Positions 6,601 to 10,111 of a stretch of 10,111 nucleotides of DNA are shown here, piece by piece. The position numbers were made by a program, and so were the translations under genes. Positions within the stretch are counted from its first letter, which is position 1. The number at the start of each line of letters is the position of its first letter. Origin of the DNA: Stephanodiscus triporus (taxonomy: Eukaryota; Bacillariophyta; Thalassiosirophyceae; Thalassiosirales; Thalassiosiraceae). The notes beneath the pieces are model-generated. The model saw nothing but the letters and a program-made list of their open reading frames with translations. It had not been told where the DNA came from and ran no database searches. The DNA lies in NCBI GenBank assembly GCA_036939755.1, contig JALLAZ010003591.1:1-10111 (forward strand), written 5' to 3'.

Positions 6601-9019
6601 GGACAATGCCGGCATTGACACCGGCGATCGTCTGCAAGCCGCGCGCGCGGCGGCTGAGCTCGCGGAGGCACCTAACCCCGGCCCGCGGCTGATTGAGGCC
6701 GAGCCGGACGAGCTCGTGTATGAGATGACTTTCGAGCTTCCCGACGCGGGGCTCATTCCTGGCGCCATCCCTCCAGACACGCACCTCGACATTAATGAAG
6801 TGACAGACCCCACTGGAGCAGACACCACTGCTGCTGATCCACCCACCACAGCAGTAACCACAGATTCACGACGATATCCCACACGAGCTCGCAGGAGTGT
6901 AGTGGGTAATCAGCCGTACGACACCTACGCACCAAGAATGCAATTCCTCCAACTTGGAGAGGTACGAGCGCACAGGAGTGCCCTCGGAGCAATGATGAAA
7001 GGCGAAGGAGCAACGCACGAAACGAGAGGTGAGCAGCTACACACAACCATCATGAGCGCAGCCGAGATTGATGACACCGAGCACGTCATAGACAAGGAAC
7101 TCACGACCGAAAGCGAGGACGAGATGGCAGTGTGGGGATACTTGATGACACAATACAACCTCAAGCCAGGTCTGCGGAAATTCGGGGAGAAAGGGGCGAA
7201 GGCGGCAGTGTCCGAGCTCACTCAGCTACATGTTATGGATACGTGGGCGGTGATGGACCCGGGTAAACTAACAAGAGAGGACAGAGCCAGGGCATTGTCA
7301 TCGCTGCTATTCTTGAAAGAGAAACGATGTGGAAAAATTAAAGGACGAGCGTGCATAAACGGAGCGCCGCAGCGGGCGTACATCCCGAAGGAAGAGGCAG
7401 CTTCGCCGACCGTGTCGACAGAGTCGATGTTCATCACCGCGGCGATAGCGGCAAGCGAAGGGAGACGGGTGCGCTGCTACGACGTGCCAAGCGCTTTTGT
7501 GAACACGGACGTCGACGAAAACGTACTGATGGTACTGAAAGGAGAGCTGGCGGAGATGATGGTACACATCGCACCGCAGATATACCGGAAACACATCACA
7601 GTAGACAAGAAGGGAACACCGGTGCTGTATGTGAAGCTACAGAAGGCGCTGTACGGGTTGATGAGAGCAAGCTTGCTGTTCTACCGAAAGCTGCGAAGGG
7701 AACTGGAAGATTACGGTTTCGTAGTGAACCCCTATGATCCGTGCGTGGCGAACAAAACTGTGGGAAACGGAGAGCAATTGACGGTGATTTGGCACGTGGA
7801 CGATTTAATGACGTCGTGCGTGATCGACTTTGAACTGACAAAGTTCTCATGTTATCTGGTGAGTATATACGGGCCGGGACTGGTGATGCACACGGGACGA
7901 AAACATGACTACTTAGGGATTGACCTGGAGTTCCGGGAGGACGGGAACCTGGACGTCTCCATGGCGAGGTACTTGAAGGGGGTGATAGAAGGATTCCCCG
8001 AGCAGATAACCGGGAAGTCGCCGACCCCGGCAGGAGATAGGCTGTTTGACGTTCGGGACGAGACGGAAAGAAAGCTGCTGGACGAGGAAAGGGCGGTGGC
8101 ATTTCACCACACGACGGCGCAGCTGTTATTCATGGCGACGAGGGCACGACGAGACATCCAAACGGCGGTGGCATTTCTAACGACGAGGGTGAAGTCCCCT
8201 GATGAAGATGACTGGGGAAAGCTAAAGCGGATATTGAGATACCTGAATGGAACGAAGTATCTTAAACTCAGCATAAGCGTGAACGACCTGGGAATATTGA
8301 AGTGGTACGTGGACGGTTCACATAATGTTCACTGGGATTGTAAGGGACACGCTGGGGCGATGTTCACGCTGGGAGAAGGAGCAGTAACGAGCTACTCGCG
8401 AAAAGTGAAGCTGAATACGCGAAGCTCCACAGAAACGGAGCTAGTGGGAGCCGACATGTACATGCCGGAGATGCTGTGGTCGTTGTACTTCATGCAAAGT
8501 CAAGGGTACGATGTAGAGATCGTGGAGCTGTTTCAAGATAACAAGAGCACAGAGTGGCTGATGAACAATGGGAGATTCTCGAGCGGAAAGAAGACGAAAC
8601 ATATCAAGGCGAAGTTCTTCTTTGTGAAGGACAGAATCGACGCAGGAGAAATGAAGGTGACGCACTGCCCAACCGAGGAGATGTGGGCGGATGTGCTAAC
8701 AAAACCTTTACAAGGGAAGGCGTTCAGACTAATGAGATCGAAACTGATGAACTGTGGCATTGACTATGAGGATCACGAGGATGGACGAGAAGAGGAGAGT
8801 AGAAAGGTAGTTGCTTCGGGGGAGGAGAAAGCAAGGTCGAGCAAACCTAATCCAGTGACTGGGAGAGTGAGCTGCCGAGCTCCCACCCAGACACTGCAGG
8901 AGTGTGTTGGGAGTCCTCGAGTACCCAGGGCGACGAACAGACGGGCAGTGGGGGTGCCCCAAATACAAGACAGAATAAGAAGGAGCGGAATCAAAAAGAA
9001 TCCGACTAAATGCCAATGA
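3638..9019 (+). CDS. gag-pol: Copia Gag-Pol polyprotein (1793 aa)
   Basis: One uninterrupted ORF encodes capsid and all enzymes for cDNA synthesis and integration. The N-terminus is RG-rich (residues 1-25), followed by an alpha-helical Gag region and an RG/G-rich stretch (about 335-385). The zinc knuckle is C392-x2-C395-x4-H400-x4-C405. The protease is likely at D454 in LDGCST, an atypical form of the DSG/DTG motif. The integrase core has D682 (AADVF), D739 (LMDGEF) and E767 in EAERS (E765 is the alternative). An acidic, proline-rich linker (about 920-1190) contains RRYPTRARR. RT has D1282 (YDVPSAF) and HVDD with D1388/D1389. RNase H has D1559, E1601, D1634 and D1685 (WADVLTKPL). I find no clear HHCC zinc site before the integrase core; the region carries LWGHDLASLRGKT instead. 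The start was chosen because its CCAATGAG context is conserved in the old element. The last 38 codons lie inside the 3' LTR. Gag and Pol are in one frame, so how their ratio is set is not evident. Confidence 0.95.
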   Translation: MSQQAAAGRGAPAAAGRGGKGRGRFYRAKGDPPSKGFKSAISEIANDTFNTGQNRFAAQFTQSRKNVANYLQRTASDEGYLVAETVRTGKAQVIALPPPIDTTAADAEDQKIIREEAVRAIAKRRAKLDSALKKGYATVWDQCSQEVRDKLEASDDWERTQREQSLHDLIGKIERICVGFDDHKQEIFNLVQALKTLFLYTQTEKETVEEYSRNFKSLWDTVEAFGGSPGLHRGLVEGVLRTPGKVRDANNITEAEDIAAEEEVAEAVKAALLISGADKRRYGKLKEQLANNYLLGTDQYPNTLEKATRILGNYQVAKPTLYEDRRNEGGGLAFIQRGTRGSRGRGGQARGTTGRGEGGGSNAGDAGAGGDASGTPSGGSTLRTNNAGESHCYHCGEEGHWARECPHLTAEQQEQLHIAVEGSEEQDEGETGHQFLHVSMLQADGLPDNRAYLDGCSTVTAFKSKEYLNNIRSVKRGVKINCNSGAMRTNEMGEYGSMNVWYIPDGIANIFSMNELEKKYRITYDSWDGYYIVHTASGEVRFYKDENGLPYIDLGESSEDAAAMLVQTGSEDAANVFVQTVRQNYEGYTKREILRAKEARRAMGMIGYPSEQDFKGMVSTNMIRNCPINVKDITNARELWGHDLASLRGKTVRKTPAPVVADYVAVPKSLIERNKAVTLAADVFFVDKTAFLLTVSRQIKFITAEYVATRTAKSLTAHMERVVEVYKRAGFNVRTILMDGEFEKIKNLMPQVVCNTTAAKEHVSEAERSIRTIKERTRGIIGTLPFEYIPRRLKMEIIYFVVLWLNAFPAKTGISSVHSPRELIVRWKLDYQKHCRVLPGTYCEVHDEPSPSNSMMPRTHPCIACGPTGNLQGSVKFYCLTTGRILKRRRWTELPMPDNIIKKVNRIGLRERQGREFRFLNRSGEPYEWTDSVPEDDPEFQGLLEDEAAFPDISATFPGVPLEENEETFEAMTDDPEPDFDVLAAVALDNAGIDTGDRLQAARAAAELAEAPNPGPRLIEAEPDELVYEMTFELPDAGLIPGAIPPDTHLDINEVTDPTGADTTAADPPTTAVTTDSRRYPTRARRSVVGNQPYDTYAPRMQFLQLGEVRAHRSALGAMMKGEGATHETRGEQLHTTIMSAAEIDDTEHVIDKELTTESEDEMAVWGYLMTQYNLKPGLRKFGEKGAKAAVSELTQLHVMDTWAVMDPGKLTREDRARALSSLLFLKEKRCGKIKGRACINGAPQRAYIPKEEAASPTVSTESMFITAAIAASEGRRVRCYDVPSAFVNTDVDENVLMVLKGELAEMMVHIAPQIYRKHITVDKKGTPVLYVKLQKALYGLMRASLLFYRKLRRELEDYGFVVNPYDPCVANKTVGNGEQLTVIWHVDDLMTSCVIDFELTKFSCYLVSIYGPGLVMHTGRKHDYLGIDLEFREDGNLDVSMARYLKGVIEGFPEQITGKSPTPAGDRLFDVRDETERKLLDEERAVAFHHTTAQLLFMATRARRDIQTAVAFLTTRVKSPDEDDWGKLKRILRYLNGTKYLKLSISVNDLGILKWYVDGSHNVHWDCKGHAGAMFTLGEGAVTSYSRKVKLNTRSSTETELVGADMYMPEMLWSLYFMQSQGYDVEIVELFQDNKSTEWLMNNGRFSSGKKTKHIKAKFFFVKDRIDAGEMKVTHCPTEEMWADVLTKPLQGKAFRLMRSKLMNCGIDYEDHEDGREEESRKVVASGEEKARSSKPNPVTGRVSCRAPTQTLQECVGSPRVPRATNRRAVGVPQIQDRIRRSGIKKNPTKCQ
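5309..5380 (+). repeat. 36-bp tandem duplication inside pol
   Basis: Two in-frame 36-bp units, 5309-5344 and 5345-5380, encode SEDAAAMLVQTG and SEDAANVFVQTV (residues 558-581). They lie between the protease and the pre-integrase region. The units have diverged at several positions, so the duplication is not recent. It probably extends a flexible linker. Confidence 0.8.
8898..8904 (+). promoter_or_regulatory. Minimal polypurine-tract candidate
   Basis: AGGAGTG directly abuts the 3' LTR. It is the only purine-biased run at the position where plus-strand priming should occur. It is short and broken by a T, somewhat like the short Ty1 tract. Longer purine-rich stretches exist further upstream (about 8782-8808 and 8818-8840), but they do not touch the LTR. 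Confidence 0.35.
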
Positions 9020-9156
9020 AGAGGCGGGAGATTGCTGCACGAGAGGGGTGCGAGCAACAGCAAGAAGAGTAGCGAGAGCGAAGAGCTCACTTTTAAATAT
9101 TAATCTAGGAATACAATGTCATATCCTTAGCGTCGTAAATCGACGTCTTATCAACA
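8905..9156 (+). repeat. 3' LTR (252 bp)
   Basis: Direct copy of 3330-3581, starting TGTTGGGAGTCC and ending TATCAACA. The Gag-Pol stop codon (9017-9019) is 115 bp inside it. The self-primer arm recurs at 9090-9104, but the base-pairing partner is absent because it belongs to the internal region. This is expected if the arm lies in R and the binding site lies downstream of U5. Confidence 0.96.
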
Positions 9157-9399
9157 GGGAAAGGGAGTGTGAGATTGTGTTTGGAGATCATGAGGGTTTT
9201 TGTAGCGCAATCTGATACATCCGATGCAATGGTTGGGCAGGGACAACAACTGGGAAATCATGGTGAGGGAGAGGGGGGGAGTTGCAGTGGTTGTTTTACA
9301 AGCTGAGTGAGATACTGGACCTCGAGTGATAGGGACCATTCACCGAGAGATGAAACCATATGGCTAATTGTTTATTTTGAGTGAAAAGCTTGTGCCAAT
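9157..9399. other. Unassigned right flank
   Basis: I see no gene in this stretch. It does not continue the LINE proline-rich tail that ends at 3329, and it shows no clear similarity to the old copia element. It has purine-rich runs (for example GGGAAAGGGAG at the LTR edge and GAGGGAGAGGGGGG near 9266-9279). Confidence 0.5.
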
Positions 9400-9975
9400 T
9401 CAACACTTGATGTCATGGAACACATTCATAGTAAGCCCTTCAAAAGCTGGTCCAGCATATTTAGGAGGACGGTGATTGGCACATCTATTCCGTGCATCAT
9501 GTAATCATCCCCCCATTATCCATCTCATTTGACACTCATCTTTTCAACAAGCATTTTGATCCATGATATGCATTCCAACAGTCTGGTCCATTTGTCGCAC
9601 TCATCCCTATCGTAGGAGCACGTCCCTCCCAACCCTTCCAACCTTGAATCCAATGCCCTCCCGACTGATTACAATCCTTCATGTTGTCTTTTGAGGAAAA
9701 GGTACCAATCTCAGTATGGTGAACAATCGCATCCCATTCAGCAACGTGTTCGGGTGGGTCATTTGCATGAGGAATCAAACACATGGACAGGCGTCCTTGG
9801 GGGGGGATTCGTTCTCGATGGTCTGGACAATGAATATTGCTAGAGAATGGCCCAATCTCTCATCATCATCAAGCAGGCCTGACAGTTGGGACAATTTGTC
9901 TTCGTCGACAACCCCTCGTGGCGAGACTCCAAATGCCCCGAATGTGACAACTCCACCACTGTAGTGGTTACGAGT
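9400..9975 (-). pseudogene. Possible broken minus-strand coding remnant
   Basis: Several adjacent minus-strand segments read like protein, but in different frames. 9775-9975 gives a 66-residue open segment containing VVTFGAFGVSPRG and LGHSLAIFIVQTIEN. 9536-9784 gives MCLIPHANDPPEHVAEWDAI, then a Trp/Gly-rich part with HWIQGWKGWEG. From about 9515 to 9426 a third frame gives DVPITVLLNMLDQLLKGLL. The frame changes fall near homopolymers on the + strand: G8 at 9799-9806 and C6 at 9509-9514. I do not recognise the product. It could be a decayed host gene, a decayed transposon gene, a gene broken by homopolymer sequencing errors, or chance. No ATG-initiated full-length frame exists. Confidence 0.25.
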
Positions 9976-9986
9976 TTAACCCCATT

Positions 9987-10073
9987 GGTGCGTCGTAAGA
10001 ATTTTTTTTTCCGATATCGTACTAATCCTACGTACAGGTCTACGTACTGTACATAGACCTCCCGTGACGCACC
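9987..10073. repeat. Nested inverted repeat, possible MITE-like element
   Basis: GGTGCGTC (9987-9994) is the reverse complement of GACGCACC (10066-10073). Outside these, CCA (9982-9984) and TGG (10076-10078) also pair across a TT/TT bulge. Inside is a second perfect stem, AGGTCTA (10036-10042) with TAGACCT (10054-10060). The 87-bp unit is AT-rich in the middle, with a T9 run at 10002-10010. It could be a very small non-autonomous DNA element, a structured RNA or a chance fold. Confidence 0.4.
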
Positions 10074-10111
10074 TTTGGCACAGAAATTTGCGCAACCATG
10101 GTGCGTGGCGG

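Larger units (their letters stand above)
3330..9156 (+). mobile_element. Full-length Ty1/copia LTR retrotransposon
   Basis: The element is 5827 bp long with 252-bp direct LTRs at both ends, TG...CA termini, a 56-nt leader and a single Gag-Pol ORF. The domain order protease, integrase, RT, RNase H places it in Ty1/copia, not Ty3/gypsy. The LTRs appear identical base for base and the ORF has no stop, which suggests recent insertion or gene conversion. The left flank is the LINE tail (...GACCCAGCAC) and the right flank is GGGAAAGGG, so no 4-6 bp target-site duplication is present. No tRNA-like primer binding site follows the 5' LTR; a self-complementary site is there instead. The single long ORF and the integrase style resemble diatom copia elements, an attribution from memory of family character that I have not tested. 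Confidence 0.95.

Noticed and set aside
7596..8102. Minus-strand open frame of 168 codons
   Set aside because: It lies fully antisense to the RT domain in the intact Gag-Pol frame. It looks like a shadow frame with no recognisable domain.
9958..10085. A short intron on the minus strand (CAAAG/GTGCGT donor, CTACAG acceptor) joining an ATG exon to the broken frame
   Set aside because: The short ATG exon ends in phase 0, while the coding-like frame downstream needs a different phase. The evidence is too thin for a gene model.

Overview
The window looks like transposon-rich nuclear DNA of a eukaryote, most likely a stramenopile alga such as a diatom. I infer this from three things: a Ty1/copia retrotransposon with the single-ORF layout and integrase/RT style I associate with diatom elements, a degraded non-LTR (LINE) reverse transcriptase, and a CCCTAA/TTAGGG-type telomeric tract. 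There are no bacterial operons, tRNAs or rRNAs. I see no intact host gene.

Layout. 1-203: unassigned flank with small hairpins. 204-374: a decayed LTR of an old copia element. It is followed by that element's leader and a broken gag/early-pol relic (432 to about 1395), which is interrupted by a degenerate telomere-repeat tract (573-668). About 1400-3329: a truncated, frameshifted LINE RT relic on the + strand. 3330-9156: a young-looking Ty1/copia retrotransposon with 252-bp LTRs (3330-3581 and 8905-9156) that I read as identical. Between and partly inside them lies one uninterrupted 1793-codon Gag-Pol ORF (3638-9019). 9157-10111: right flank with no recognisable gene, some broken minus-strand coding-like segments, and a nested inverted repeat at 9987-10073.

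The order of events can be read from the nesting: an old copia insertion, then LINE sequence joined to or inserted into it, then the young copia inserted into the proline-rich tail of the LINE. The young element has all the catalytic residues I can place for integrase, RT and RNase H, so it may be competent. It lacks a matching target-site duplication, and the LINE does not visibly resume on the other side. This points to recombination, flank deletion or a mis-joined assembly.

The main observation is at the 5' LTR/internal junction. There is no tRNA-type primer binding site. Instead, the bases directly after the LTR (3582-3595) are perfectly complementary to a segment inside the LTR (3515-3528). 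The old related element has the same architecture with different stem bases that still pair (332-344 with 377-389). This is the geometry of RNA self-priming known from Tf1/sushi-type (Metaviridae) elements, here in a copia element. The pairing is read directly from the sequence. The priming mechanism is inference.
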